Source: JBHJGS01 sp050331575
GTDB lineage: Bacteria; Pseudomonadota; Alphaproteobacteria; Sphingomonadales; Rhodothalassiaceae
Assembly (NCBI GenBank): GCA_050331575.1
Contig: JBHJGS010000041.1
Span: forward strand, 1-45,602
Reading direction: 5' to 3'
DNA length: 45,602 bases
Shown here: positions 8,075 to 16,091 of the stretch, piece by piece
Layout of the letters: every line of letters begins with the position of its first letter
Position numbering within the stretch: the first letter of the stretch is position 1
Notes under the pieces: generated by a model
Told to the model about the DNA's origin: nothing
What the model saw: only the letters and a program-made list of their open reading frames with translations
Databases searched by the model: none
Program-made: the position numbers and the translations under genes

Positions 8075-9517
8075 TTATGGCTGGCCGCCGCGTAGCCGCT
8101 GCATACGGTCTTGCATCTTGCGCGCACGCTCCAGTTGCAGGCCGGCTTCGACATGGCGAGGGTCAATCCGCACCACGCGCTCCCACAATTCCACCGCCCG
8201 ATCCAGATTCTGCTTTTGAAACGCTTCAACGGCCTGGCGGTGCAAGTCATCGGCCAAGTCCTCGCGCAGCGGCTGAAACCGCTCTTGCGCAATCGGCTGG
8301 TCCGGATCCAGTTGCAAGGCTTCCTCGAACGCTTCGAAGGCGCCATAGCGGGCATTGGCACTGGCCAGCAAGACGCCCGCCTCGGCATAATGCTCAGCGG
8401 CCTTCTGCGGTTCGTCCGGTGCCAGCCGCTTGGCTTCCCCGACATGGGCCTCCACCAATTGATCGCGCAGACGGCCGCTGTCCCGGTCGCTTTGATAGGG
8501 GCCGCGCAACAGCTCCAAAGCCTCCTCGAAGGCACCGGATGCCAACAAGGTCTCCGCGCTGGCCAGCACTTCTAATTCGCTCATCGGCTCCGCCGGCGCC
8601 GGCGCGGTAAGCTCCGCGTCAACAGCGGCCAGAGCCGCTTCGGTCTGCGTTGGCGCGCTCTCCACGGCAGCGGCCGGTTCGGCGTCAACGGCTGGCGGCG
8701 CGCCCGGTCCGTCGGGCCCGGCATTGGCCGGCGGCGCATCTTCCCCACGCTCCAGCGCCTGGTCGCTGGGCGCCGCTTGGCCCGGACCCTCTTTGCCCGG
8801 AGCTGCCTTGCCCGGTGCTGAGCCTGGGTCCGCATCCGCGGCGGTGGTCATGGTTCGCTGGGCGGGATCCTCGGCCGGCGGGTCCTGTGCGTCAGTCTCT
8901 GGCTCGGCTGCGGATGCGCTCATTGTCGGAGGCCCGGGCGCTTGGTCAGGCTTCGGCGCAGCGGTGCGGTCGGCCACCTTGTCCAAGCCGCCGGTCAGCG
9001 CCTCATCGGCGACCGCTTGGCCAGGCGTGCCGGGAATGCGCAGGGTCTGCCCAACCACAACATTATTCGGTCGGGCAATGTCGTTGAACCGGGCCAGAGC
9101 GACGAACAGCAGCGGATCGCCGAGATATTTGTCGGCAATGGTCGATAGCGACTCACCCTCGCCAATACGGTATTCGAACGAGTCGCTGCCCAGCAACTCC
9201 GCCGGCGGCGTGGTCAATTGCTCCAGCAGATGCCTGGCGCGGCTGCTGTTGGGCACCGCGCTCAGATACGCCACCAATTCCACCTCGGCGGCATCAAATT
9301 GGCCATCCTCCAGATGCTCAACCGCCAACCGGAAGCGCTGCGTCGGGCTTAGACCCGGACGCGGCTCGACGCGCGGCTGTCCGGGCGTCGACGCGGACGC
9401 GGATGCCGCAGTGGGCTGGCGGACCGAGGGCTGGTCGCCGTCTTGCGGGACGCAGCCGGCGGCGGCGAGACTGATCACCAGGCCAATCCAAGGTCCAAGC
9501 CGCCTTGCATGCCTCAT
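8075..9517 (-). CDS. LysM and TPR-repeat lipoprotein
   Basis: A 480-aa predicted lipoprotein. The start at 9517 has a purine-rich GGGGTGGAAAAG in front and gives a clean lipoprotein signal, IGLVISLAAAGC, with the lipidated Cys at residue 22. Next come a TPR-like helical pair (EHLEDGQFDAAEVELVAYL), a LysM domain (YRIGEGESLSTIADKYLGD to VVVGQTLRIPG), a long Pro/Ala/Asp-rich linker of about 150 residues, and C-terminal TPR-like repeats (EEALQLDPDQPIAQERF and AFQKQNLDRAVELWERVVRI). LysM implies peptidoglycan binding and the TPRs a protein partner. It is divergent from the Ser/Thr kinase gene; its C-terminal repeats resemble those of the small lipoprotein at 12633. Confidence 0.88.
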   Translation of the reverse strand: MRHARRLGPWIGLVISLAAAGCVPQDGDQPSVRQPTAASASASTPGQPRVEPRPGLSPTQRFRLAVEHLEDGQFDAAEVELVAYLSAVPNSSRARHLLEQLTTPPAELLGSDSFEYRIGEGESLSTIADKYLGDPLLFVALARFNDIARPNNVVVGQTLRIPGTPGQAVADEALTGGLDKVADRTAAPKPDQAPGPPTMSASAAEPETDAQDPPAEDPAQRTMTTAADADPGSAPGKAAPGKEGPGQAAPSDQALERGEDAPPANAGPDGPGAPPAVDAEPAAAVESAPTQTEAALAAVDAELTAPAPAEPMSELEVLASAETLLASGAFEEALELLRGPYQSDRDSGRLRDQLVEAHVGEAKRLAPDEPQKAAEHYAEAGVLLASANARYGAFEAFEEALQLDPDQPIAQERFQPLREDLADDLHRQAVEAFQKQNLDRAVELWERVVRIDPRHVEAGLQLERARKMQDRMQRLRGGQP

Positions 9518-9728
9518 CTTTTCCACCCCTTTTGTTGCCCCCGGGTAAGATCGGGCCGACGCGGCCATGCCATGACCAAGCCTGCAAAGGCTCTATAACC
9601 GGCTCGCACGCCGCGGCAAGTCTGCGCCGCCGCTTGTGCCATGTTTTGACTTCCGTGTAGCGCAGTCTTGCCGCTATTCCAACCGGGACAAATCGCCGGG
9701 TGCTCACTGAAACGGGACGGTAGGATCC

Positions 9729-9758
9729 TTGCCTTAACATCCTGCGAATTTGTAGATT
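9729..9758 (+). promoter_or_regulatory. Candidate promoter of the kinase operon
   Basis: TTGCCT (9729-9734), an 18-bp spacer and TAGATT (9753-9758) form a plausible sigma-70-like promoter 28 bp before the GTG start. A second -35-like TTGACT lies at 9646-9651. The 268-bp gap (9518-9785) serves two divergent transcripts. Confidence 0.35.
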
Positions 9759-9785
9759 GCAGTGTATGTATTGAGGAGAGGGGCG

Positions 9786-11651
9786 GTGCTCGACACCATC
9801 GGGCGTTATGAAGTCGTCGGCCAATTGGGATCCGGCGCCATGGCGGATGTCTATGAGGCGCGCGATCCCTCGATCGGCCGTCACATCGCCGTGAAAGTCA
9901 TGAAACCGGAAATGGCCGCCGATCAGGATCTGGTCGGCCGATTTCTGCGGGAAGCACGGGCAGCCGGTTGCCTGAACCACCCCAATATCGTCACCTTGTT
10001 CGATTTCGGCGAGTTCGACGATAAGCCGTTCATCGCGATGGAGCTGGTCCGCGGCCAGACCTTGGAAGACGTGATCAATAACGGCGAGCGCGTCCCGCTG
10101 GACCGGGTCTTGTCCTACGCCCAGCAATTGGCCTCGGCGTTGGAGTTCGCTCATGCCCGCGGCGTCGTGCACCGCGACATCAAGCCGGGCAATATCGTGG
10201 TCTGTGATGAAGGCCAGAAGGTCCAGATCCTCGACTTCGGCATCGCCCGCTTGGAGGAAGCTGCGCGGCAGAGCGGCGACATGATGCAGACCCAGGTCGG
10301 CACGATCGTCGGAACGCCGCGCTATATGTCGCCTGAACAGGTGATGGGCAAGGAGATTGACCGCCGCTCTGACCTATATTCCCTGGGCGTGGTCCTGTAC
10401 GAACTGCTCACCGGCGACCGCGCCTTCTCCGCGGCGACCCTGGCGACGCTGATCCACAAGATCACCAATGAAGACTTGCCCGCGCTGGAGAAATCCGGTG
10501 TCGACGCGCCGCGCGGCGTGCAGTTCATCCTGCGCAAGCTTCTGGCGAAGAATCCGGACAAGCGGTATCAAAGCGCCGCCCAGCTTCAGGCGGCGCTGGA
10601 CCGGGAAATCCGCGGTCTGCAAGAGCGCGAGGTGCATGCGCGCAAGGACCGCTATTTGCCGTTCCCGGTGAAGGTCACCGCGTTGATGGCCGTGGCCACC
10701 CTGGTGCTGATGGTGATCGGGTCGACCATCATCTACAATCGTCAGGTCGAGGCGATGCGCGATCAGGTGATCGATGCCGGGGTGTCGCTGGCCAAGTTCA
10801 TCGCCTCGGAAAGTGCGATCCCGGTCCTCAGCGAGGAATGGTATGCGCTCGAGGCGGCGGTGGAGGAAGCGACCCGGCGGGACACCTACGAATATCTGGT
10901 GATCACCGATTTTGACGGCCAGGTGCGCGCAGCCAGCGAGCCCTCCCTGGTCGGGCAACGCTATAACGGGCCGGACGGCGGCATCGCGCGCGGCACCGTC
11001 GATGATGTCGCCGTCGCCGACCTGACCGGTCCCAGAGGCGATCTGTTGGGCTTTTCCGCTCCGATCAGCTTTCAGGCGCAACCGATCGGGACGATCTATC
11101 TGGGCCTCTCGCAAGCGCCTTTGGAACAGGCCGCAGCGCTGACCGAACGCATGATGCTGATCCTGGCCGCGGTGGTGGTCACCGCCATGTCGGCGATCAC
11201 CTTTCTTCTTGCGCGTCTGTTCCAGCATCCGATTCGCGTGCTCAACGATGCGCTGAAGCAGGCGCAAGGCGGCAATTTCAATTTCCGCATCTCAGAGACG
11301 CGCAAGGATGAATTCGGCACGCTGTTCGACAGCTTCAATGCCCTGGCCGCCTCGATGGACCAGCCGGACACGCCGCCCAGCGCAACCGACAAGCCCGAGC
11401 CGCCATGCCCGGAGATGATCGCCGACGATCAACCGGTTGCGGACGCCACGGTGGTGGCCGGCTCACCGCCTAGCCTGCCTGACACCGCCTATGCCGATGA
11501 CCAGGATGGCACCGTGGTCGCGCCGGCGGCCCGCCCAGCAGATCCAGCAGTTCAGGCAGATCAGGCCCGGCCAGAGGCTGAGACAGATCCGAAGTCCGAC
11601 ACAGACGATGACCAGGGAGATGTGCGCAATGTCCATGCAGGCGGCTCTTAA
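9786..11651 (+). CDS. Transmembrane Ser/Thr protein kinase with periplasmic sensor and HAMP domain
   Basis: A 621-aa Hanks-type kinase. GTG 9786 is chosen because GAGGAG lies just upstream; an in-frame GTG at 9762 has none. The kinase domain (about 7-270) is complete: LGSGAMADVY glycine loop, Lys37 in AVKVMKP, HRDIKPGN with Asp131, DFGIAR with Asp150, GTPRYMSPEQ, and the DLYSLGVVLYELLTG helix. A membrane helix (about 297-317), a roughly 135-residue periplasmic domain, a second helix (456-478) and a HAMP domain (about 478-530) follow, then a disordered acidic Pro/Asp-rich tail. The kinase is N-terminal and cytoplasmic, with the sensor and HAMP C-terminal. It overlaps the next gene by 23 bp. 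It probably phosphorylates envelope or cell-wall regulators, by inference. Confidence 0.93.
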   Translation: MLDTIGRYEVVGQLGSGAMADVYEARDPSIGRHIAVKVMKPEMAADQDLVGRFLREARAAGCLNHPNIVTLFDFGEFDDKPFIAMELVRGQTLEDVINNGERVPLDRVLSYAQQLASALEFAHARGVVHRDIKPGNIVVCDEGQKVQILDFGIARLEEAARQSGDMMQTQVGTIVGTPRYMSPEQVMGKEIDRRSDLYSLGVVLYELLTGDRAFSAATLATLIHKITNEDLPALEKSGVDAPRGVQFILRKLLAKNPDKRYQSAAQLQAALDREIRGLQEREVHARKDRYLPFPVKVTALMAVATLVLMVIGSTIIYNRQVEAMRDQVIDAGVSLAKFIASESAIPVLSEEWYALEAAVEEATRRDTYEYLVITDFDGQVRAASEPSLVGQRYNGPDGGIARGTVDDVAVADLTGPRGDLLGFSAPISFQAQPIGTIYLGLSQAPLEQAAALTERMMLILAAVVVTAMSAITFLLARLFQHPIRVLNDALKQAQGGNFNFRISETRKDEFGTLFDSFNALAASMDQPDTPPSATDKPEPPCPEMIADDQPVADATVVAGSPPSLPDTAYADDQDGTVVAPAARPADPAVQADQARPEAETDPKSDTDDDQGDVRNVHAGGS

Positions 11652-12636
11652 TGTGCGCGCTCTGGCCGCGGCCCTGGCGGCGTTGGTTTGTGCCGGCTGC
11701 GCTGGCGCTCCAGCGCCCTATATGGAGGTCGCAAGGGACGAGAGCCTGGCGGTGATCGTCGCCAACCGGGCGATGAGCCTGGAGACACTGGCGCGCGCCT
11801 ATTACGGCGATGCCGACCGAGCCTCGGACCTGGCGCGGTTCAACCGCATGGACCGGGTCGAACCGGGCCAGGATGTGGTCGTGCCGTTGCGCGCGGCGGC
11901 AACCGGCGGCATCAGCGCAGACGGCTATCAGACCGTTACGATCCTGTGCTACCACCGCTTCACCGATGCAGCGACGTCGGACAACCGCATGATCGTCACG
12001 GCCGCGGCGTTCCGGCGCCAGCTGCGCTATCTGCGCGATCATGGCTATAAGGTCGTGCCGCTGTCCCAGGTGGTTGATTTTCTCGACCGGAAAGCGGATC
12101 TGCCGGACAAGGCGGTGGTCTTGACCATCGATGACGGATTTCGGTCGGTGTATTCGGTGGCCTATCCGATCCTGCGCGACTTCAATATGCCCGCCACATT
12201 GTTCGTTTATCACGACTTCATGGGCGGCGATCTGGCCCTGACCCGCAGCCAGTTACAGGACCTGGCCGCCTCCCCCCTTTTCGATCTGCAATCTCATTCC
12301 AAAACCCACGACAATCTGGCGCTGCAGCGCCAGGGCGAAAGCGTGCAGGCCTATCGCCGCCGTCTCATCGCGGAGGTGGAAGTGCCCGAGGCGGCCCTGA
12401 AGCGGCTGAATGCCGGGCCGCAATATGCCTTCTCCTACCCTTACGGCAATGGCAGCCTAGACCTGATCGACATCCTGCAAGAGCGGGGCTATCGCATCGC
12501 CACCACGGTCCAGCGCGGCGGCAATGCCTCCTTCTCTCACCCTTACATGCTGCGGCGGACCATGATCTTCGGCGATGACGATCTGGACACGTTCATCCGC
12601 CGGCTGGAGAGCTTTGAGCGGGTGTGGCGCGGATGA
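11629..12636 (+). CDS. LysM-polysaccharide deacetylase (NodB-type) lipoprotein
   Basis: A 335-aa exported protein. ATG 11629 is preferred because GGGAG lies nine bases before it and it begins a hydrophobic signal (ALAAALAALVCAGC) with a probable lipidated Cys at 24; a longer in-frame reading from 11437 is only the other frame of the kinase tail. A divergent LysM domain (about 37-88, ending VEPGQDVVVPL) is followed by a NodB deacetylase domain from about 103. Motifs are TILCYHRF, the Asp pair in VVLTIDDGF (168-169) and the metal-binding SHSKTH (His223, His227). The family removes acetyl groups from peptidoglycan or other polysaccharides. LysM suggests a cell-wall substrate. It overlaps both the kinase and the next gene. 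Confidence 0.9.
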   Translation: MSMQAALNVRALAAALAALVCAGCAGAPAPYMEVARDESLAVIVANRAMSLETLARAYYGDADRASDLARFNRMDRVEPGQDVVVPLRAAATGGISADGYQTVTILCYHRFTDAATSDNRMIVTAAAFRRQLRYLRDHGYKVVPLSQVVDFLDRKADLPDKAVVLTIDDGFRSVYSVAYPILRDFNMPATLFVYHDFMGGDLALTRSQLQDLAASPLFDLQSHSKTHDNLALQRQGESVQAYRRRLIAEVEVPEAALKRLNAGPQYAFSYPYGNGSLDLIDILQERGYRIATTVQRGGNASFSHPYMLRRTMIFGDDDLDTFIRRLESFERVWRG

Positions 12637-13112
12637 GGCTGCGGCTGGGACACGCGGCGGTGGTCTGCCTGGCCGCCGCCGTCTGTGCCTGCGCCGGCAG
12701 CGCCCCGCAGGCACAGCTGACCCAGGCGGTCCGCGAGCAGCTTGTCGAGGATTATCGCACCCGTGCCGCCGATCGCCTGGCAGCGAAAGACTGGCGTGGC
12801 GCGCTGGAGGCCCTGGCGGTGCTGCGCACGCTCAGCCCGAACGAGCCAATGATTGAACAACAATGGATCAGCGTGAAGGCCCGGCGCGACCAGGCGGTGA
12901 CGGAGCTGACGGCGAAAGCAGAGCAAGCCTTGGCGCGAGGGCGCGAGAGGCAGGCCTATGACCTTTTTGTTCAGGCGCTGATCCTGGATCCAGAGCAAGA
13001 GGCGGTACGGGCAGCCCTGCGGGTTTTGGACGGCCGGCGCGCCTTCAAGGTGCAGGCGCGCCGCTTGGGCCAGGACTATAATCTGCTGTCCATCGACGAC
13101 TTGGACCCGTAA
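12633..13112 (+). CDS. TPR-like lipoprotein of the kinase operon
   Basis: A 159-aa protein with a lipoprotein-like signal (LAAAVCACAG). Helical repeats follow: RTRAADRLAAKDWRGALEAL, then KAEQALARGRERQAYDLFVQ and ALILDPEQEAVRAALRVL, which read as degenerate TPRs. Its start codon overlaps the stop of the deacetylase gene (ATGA at 12633-12636), so translation is coupled. The repeats resemble the C-terminal part of the divergent LysM/TPR lipoprotein, which suggests duplication or shared partners. No enzymatic motif is visible. Its role is inferred only as an envelope adaptor in this operon. Confidence 0.8.
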   Translation: MRLRLGHAAVVCLAAAVCACAGSAPQAQLTQAVREQLVEDYRTRAADRLAAKDWRGALEALAVLRTLSPNEPMIEQQWISVKARRDQAVTELTAKAEQALARGRERQAYDLFVQALILDPEQEAVRAALRVLDGRRAFKVQARRLGQDYNLLSIDDLDP

Positions 13113-13299
13113 AGCCGCGCGTCCCGTACCAGCGGCTTCAGCGGATCCGGCGACCCGATCCGCCGAGCCTGCGGCTGCTTCACCCAGCATTCAGCGCCGA
13201 TTTGCCAGCCTGTGCGGCAGGCTCAGCAAGGGCCGTGACATTGCGTCGGCGCATACCTATCTGAAGCGGACGCGATGTCTCAAACGCAAGGACCGGTCG

Positions 13300-13974
13300 A
13301 TGAAACCGATTGCAATCGTGCTGGCCGGCTTGGCCTTTTTGGGTGCCGCAGGCGCCGCAGCCCAGGACCTGCCGCCGCTGGACCAGGAGCGGGTGCAAAG
13401 CCGCGCCTTGCCGGACCGCCTGGACCAGGTTCAGGCCTATCTGAACAGGATCGACACTCTGAAGGCCGATTTCGTGCAGCGGGCGCCCAGCGGCGATGTG
13501 GCACGCGGCACCTTGTCTTTGGAAAAGCCTGGCCGCCTGCGCTTTGATTATGGCGAGGCGCTGCCGGTGCTGATCGTGTCGGATGGCCAGACCCTGACCT
13601 TCGTCGACTACGATGTGGGCCAGGTGACGCGCTGGCCGGTGCAGGAAACGCCGTTGGGGGTGCTGGTCGGGCGCGACATCGATTTCAACAGCGATGAGCT
13701 TTCGGTGGTGGCCCAGCCGGGCACGCTGCCGCACCTCACGGTGGTGACCGCCTTTTTGCCCGATCATGAGGATATGGGCACGATCGAGATGACCTTCTCC
13801 GATCAGGGCGAGGCGGGCTTGACCCTGCTGGGGTGGGAAGCGATCGACGTTCAGGGGTATGTCACCCGCATCGCCCTGGAGGGCATTGAAACCGGTGTGC
13901 GGTTCGACGATGAGACCTGGGCGTTTGAGGATCCGCGCCGCCTGCCCGCCCAACGCCGCCGTCGCGGTCGATAA
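13300..13974 (+). CDS. lolA: Outer-membrane lipoprotein carrier LolA family
   Basis: A 224-aa periplasmic protein with signal peptide MKPIAIVLAGLAFLGAAGAAAQ. The mature part has the LolA pattern: VQAYLNRIDTLKADFVQ, RGTLSLEKPGRLRFDY, VSDGQTLTFVDYDVGQVTRW and the beta-rich C-terminal half. LolA accepts lipoproteins from the LolCDE transporter and ferries them across the periplasm to the outer membrane. The C-terminal RRRRGR tail is unusually basic. lolA near xth is a common alphaproteobacterial arrangement, usually with ftsK upstream; here the kinase operon takes that place. Confidence 0.92.
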   Translation: MKPIAIVLAGLAFLGAAGAAAQDLPPLDQERVQSRALPDRLDQVQAYLNRIDTLKADFVQRAPSGDVARGTLSLEKPGRLRFDYGEALPVLIVSDGQTLTFVDYDVGQVTRWPVQETPLGVLVGRDIDFNSDELSVVAQPGTLPHLTVVTAFLPDHEDMGTIEMTFSDQGEAGLTLLGWEAIDVQGYVTRIALEGIETGVRFDDETWAFEDPRRLPAQRRRRGR

Positions 13975-14049
13975 TGGTCGTGTGACAGTTTTGTGAAGTC
14001 GGTCCCCTCGGCGCTGCCCTTGAACGGCCAAAATCACCGCTTATCTGCA

Positions 14050-14160
14050 GTTGTGAGCGGCACAAAGATCCGGTTGGTCTCCCCCCCGACAGCCGGTTTG
14101 CCGCAGATCGCCGAAGACGCGATCGGCCCGGTCGTTCCCCCCAACGACCGGGCTTTTTTT
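14050..14160 (+). ncRNA. Candidate small RNA ending at the terminator downstream of lolA
   Basis: The 150 bp between the lolA stop and the terminator at 14126 contain no convincing coding start. A weak promoter-like TTGAAC (14019-14024) with TTATCT about 16 bp further on could start a transcript near 14050. Two C-rich stretches, CTCCCCCCC near 14082-14090 and CCCCCC in the terminator loop, would be unpaired and could contact purine-rich ribosome binding sites. The alternative is simply the 3' untranslated region of lolA. No known sRNA family was recognised. Confidence 0.25.
14126..14160 (+). terminator. Strong rho-independent terminator after lolA
   Basis: GCCCGGTCGTT (14126-14136) and AACGACCGGGC (14143-14153) form a perfect 11-bp stem with a CCCCCC loop, followed directly by seven T. 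This is the clearest intrinsic terminator in the window. It separates the lolA transcript from the gene at 14185, whose start is only 25 bp beyond. Confidence 0.9.
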
Positions 14161-14184
14161 GCTCGTTCAGGCAGGGACATCAGC

Positions 14185-14760
14185 ATGACCGACAGCGATG
14201 ACGACGCGGATTTCACCGGCGAGTTGGCCGCCGTCGCGCGATTCTTGACCTTGATCCGCAATACGCCCTTCTTTCAGGCCTTAGCCAAGCCGCTGGACGA
14301 TATGACCCGCCAGGAAGCCCAAGCTTATGCCACCGCCCTCGGCTTTCCCGATGCCTATCCCGCGGTGTTGGAGGATTGGTATGACGCCGCAGCCGCGGCA
14401 GAGACCTTGAGCCTGGACAGCCCGGCCTGGGAGCAAGAACAACAGCTGCGTCGCGCCCTGGCGCTGGAAGCGGAGGCGCAGGTCGATCCGCGGGTGCTGG
14501 AGGTGGCGCTGACACGCATCGGCCAGCAGGCCCAGGAGGTGCTGACCCCGGCGGCAGAGGAGGCGGCGGCCTTTCTGGGCATCGTCGATGAGGCGTTTCT
14601 GCTCGCCGCGGTCGGGGCGGGAGTGGAGGCCTGCCATCTGGCGGCCCTGGTGCTGGCCACCGGGCATGATGCCACCCATCCCTTTTCTTTGAAATTTTCC
14701 TTGTTTGAAGCCGGCCGATGGCCCATTGGGATCATCGGCAGCAGCTTCAATATTTTCTGA
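14185..14760 (+). CDS. Hypothetical helical protein between lolA and xth
   Basis: A 191-aa protein I do not recognise. GGCAGGGA lies about 12 bases before the ATG. The sequence is acidic and helix-rich, with segments such as ELAAVARFLTLIRNTPFFQA, EEAAAFLGIVDEAFLLAAVG and AGVEACHLAALVLATGHDAT. It ends with a hydrophobic run (RWPIGIIGSSFNIF). There is no signal peptide or clear membrane helix. An in-frame reading back to 13993 passes through the terminator and is rejected. It lies just downstream of a strong terminator, so it needs its own promoter or read-through. It precedes xth on the same strand. Confidence 0.75.
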   Translation: MTDSDDDADFTGELAAVARFLTLIRNTPFFQALAKPLDDMTRQEAQAYATALGFPDAYPAVLEDWYDAAAAAETLSLDSPAWEQEQQLRRALALEAEAQVDPRVLEVALTRIGQQAQEVLTPAAEEAAAFLGIVDEAFLLAAVGAGVEACHLAALVLATGHDATHPFSLKFSLFEAGRWPIGIIGSSFNIF

Positions 14761-14786
14761 CCCGTAACACCGCCGCCGATTTTCCC

Positions 14787-15584
14787 GTGCGACTGCTCAG
14801 CTGGAACTGCAATTCGATCCGCGCGCGCCTGACCCACGCGCTGCGCCTGATCGAGCAGTATCAGCCAGACATTGTCTGCCTGCAGGAAACCAAGGTCGCC
14901 AATAGCCAGTTCCCGGTCAATCCGTTCAAGGATCGTGGCTACCGCCACATCGCGCTGAACGGTCAGCGCATGCACCATGGCGTGGCGATCCTGTCGCGCT
15001 GGCCGTTTCGCGATCCAGTGGCGCTGGACTGGTGCGGCAAGAGCGATTGCCGGCATCAGCGCATCTGCCTGACCAGCGGCGTGGAGGTGCATAATTTCTA
15101 TGTGCCGTCCGGCGGCGACACGCCCGACCCCGAGGCCAATCCCCGCTTTGCCCACAAGCTGGCCTTCCTGGACGAAATGATCGCTTGGGCGCCGGACCAG
15201 CCGCGTCCGATGATCCTGGTCGGCGATCTGAATGTGGCGCCATTGGAAACCGATGTGTGGTCGCACAAGCAGATGCTTGGCGTCGTCTCCCATACCCCGC
15301 CGGAGACTGCGCGGCTGACCCAGCTGTTGAGCGCCGGGCGCGACTGGGTCGACGGCCAGCGCCATATCGTCCCGACAGAGCAGACGCTGTTCACCTGGTG
15401 GTCCTACCGCGCGCGCGACTGGCGCGCCTCCAACCGTGGGCGCCGGCTTGACCATCTCTGGCTGAGCCGCCCGCTGCTGCCGCATTACCGCACCATGCAG
15501 ATCCTCGACCAAGCCCGCGACTGGGAAAAACCCTCCGACCACGCCCCGGTGCTGGCGGAGTTCGACGACGGCGTGGCGGGGTAG
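14787..15584 (+). CDS. xth: Exodeoxyribonuclease III (AP endonuclease family)
   Basis: About 265 aa, the usual length of ExoIII. It repairs abasic sites and degrades 3' ends of duplex DNA. Catalytic landmarks are present: LLSWNCNSIRAR with the conserved Asn, CLQETKV with the metal-binding Glu, HHGVAILSR, VGDLNVAPLETDVW with Asp and Asn, RRLDHLWLS, and the final SDHAPV with the catalytic Asp-His pair. GTG 14787 gives the family's normal N-terminus; an in-frame ATG at 14718 would overlap the upstream gene and add about 23 unlikely residues. No strong ribosome binding site is visible for either. A terminator follows at 15653. Confidence 0.93.
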   Translation: MRLLSWNCNSIRARLTHALRLIEQYQPDIVCLQETKVANSQFPVNPFKDRGYRHIALNGQRMHHGVAILSRWPFRDPVALDWCGKSDCRHQRICLTSGVEVHNFYVPSGGDTPDPEANPRFAHKLAFLDEMIAWAPDQPRPMILVGDLNVAPLETDVWSHKQMLGVVSHTPPETARLTQLLSAGRDWVDGQRHIVPTEQTLFTWWSYRARDWRASNRGRRLDHLWLSRPLLPHYRTMQILDQARDWEKPSDHAPVLAEFDDGVAG

Positions 15585-15652
15585 CGGGGTAGCGGGGCAT
15601 CGAGGATCCAAGGCCGCGCAATCACGATCGCGCGTGATCGGACAATGCCCCA

Positions 15653-15694
15653 GCCGCGCCCGCCATCGACGGCGGACGCGGCCGGTTTTGTTTG
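15653..15694 (+). terminator. Terminator between convergent xth and pspC
   Basis: GCCGCG-C-CCGCC (15653-15664) pairs with GGCGG-A-CGCGGC (15671-15682), one mismatch and a 6-nt loop, followed by CGGTTTTGTTTG. It suits termination of xth on the plus strand. A second small palindrome, ATCACG-N6-CGTGAT, lies at 15621-15638. Confidence 0.65.
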
Positions 15695-15707
15695 CGGCTG
15701 AAGGGCC

Positions 15708-16091
15708 TTAGCCCTCCAGATCTTTCAACTCACGTTCCAGGCGGAAGCGTTTGGAGGTCAAGAGCCGTTCCAGGCGCTGCATGCGCCGGTCGATGTCGCG
15801 GAAGCGCTGGCGCATCGAGGCCGCGGTCACGTCCGGGCGGCTTCGCGCGGTTTTCCAGAACTCCTCCTCCTGCGGGTCGCGATACAGATCCCGGGGCTTG
15901 TCGTCGAGCGCCAGCCCGGCGATGAAATAGATCGGGATCAGGATCGGAAACCAGGCCAGCGCGCACAGAACCAGCACCAGGCGAACCAACAGCGGCTTCA
16001 CGTTCATATAGTCCGCCAAGCCGGCGCACACGCCCATGAAAACACCGTTGCGGCTGTCCTTATACAGGCGGTTGCGGTCAATACGGGTCAT
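15708..16091 (-). CDS. pspC: Phage-shock protein C (PspC domain)
   Basis: A 127-aa membrane protein. The start at 16091 (MTRIDRNRLYKDSRNG) gives the normal PspC N-terminus; the longer in-frame reading is pspB sequence in another frame. The PspC domain shows GVFMGVCAGLADYMNVKPLL and a hydrophobic segment LVLVLCALAWFPILIPIYFI. A charged, probably coiled-coil C-terminal tail follows (RQRFRDIDRRMQRLERLL). In enterobacteria PspC with PspB senses inner-membrane stress and recruits PspA. It overlaps the end of pspB by 14 bp, so the genes are coupled. Confidence 0.93.
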   Translation of the reverse strand: MTRIDRNRLYKDSRNGVFMGVCAGLADYMNVKPLLVRLVLVLCALAWFPILIPIYFIAGLALDDKPRDLYRDPQEEEFWKTARSRPDVTAASMRQRFRDIDRRMQRLERLLTSKRFRLERELKDLEG

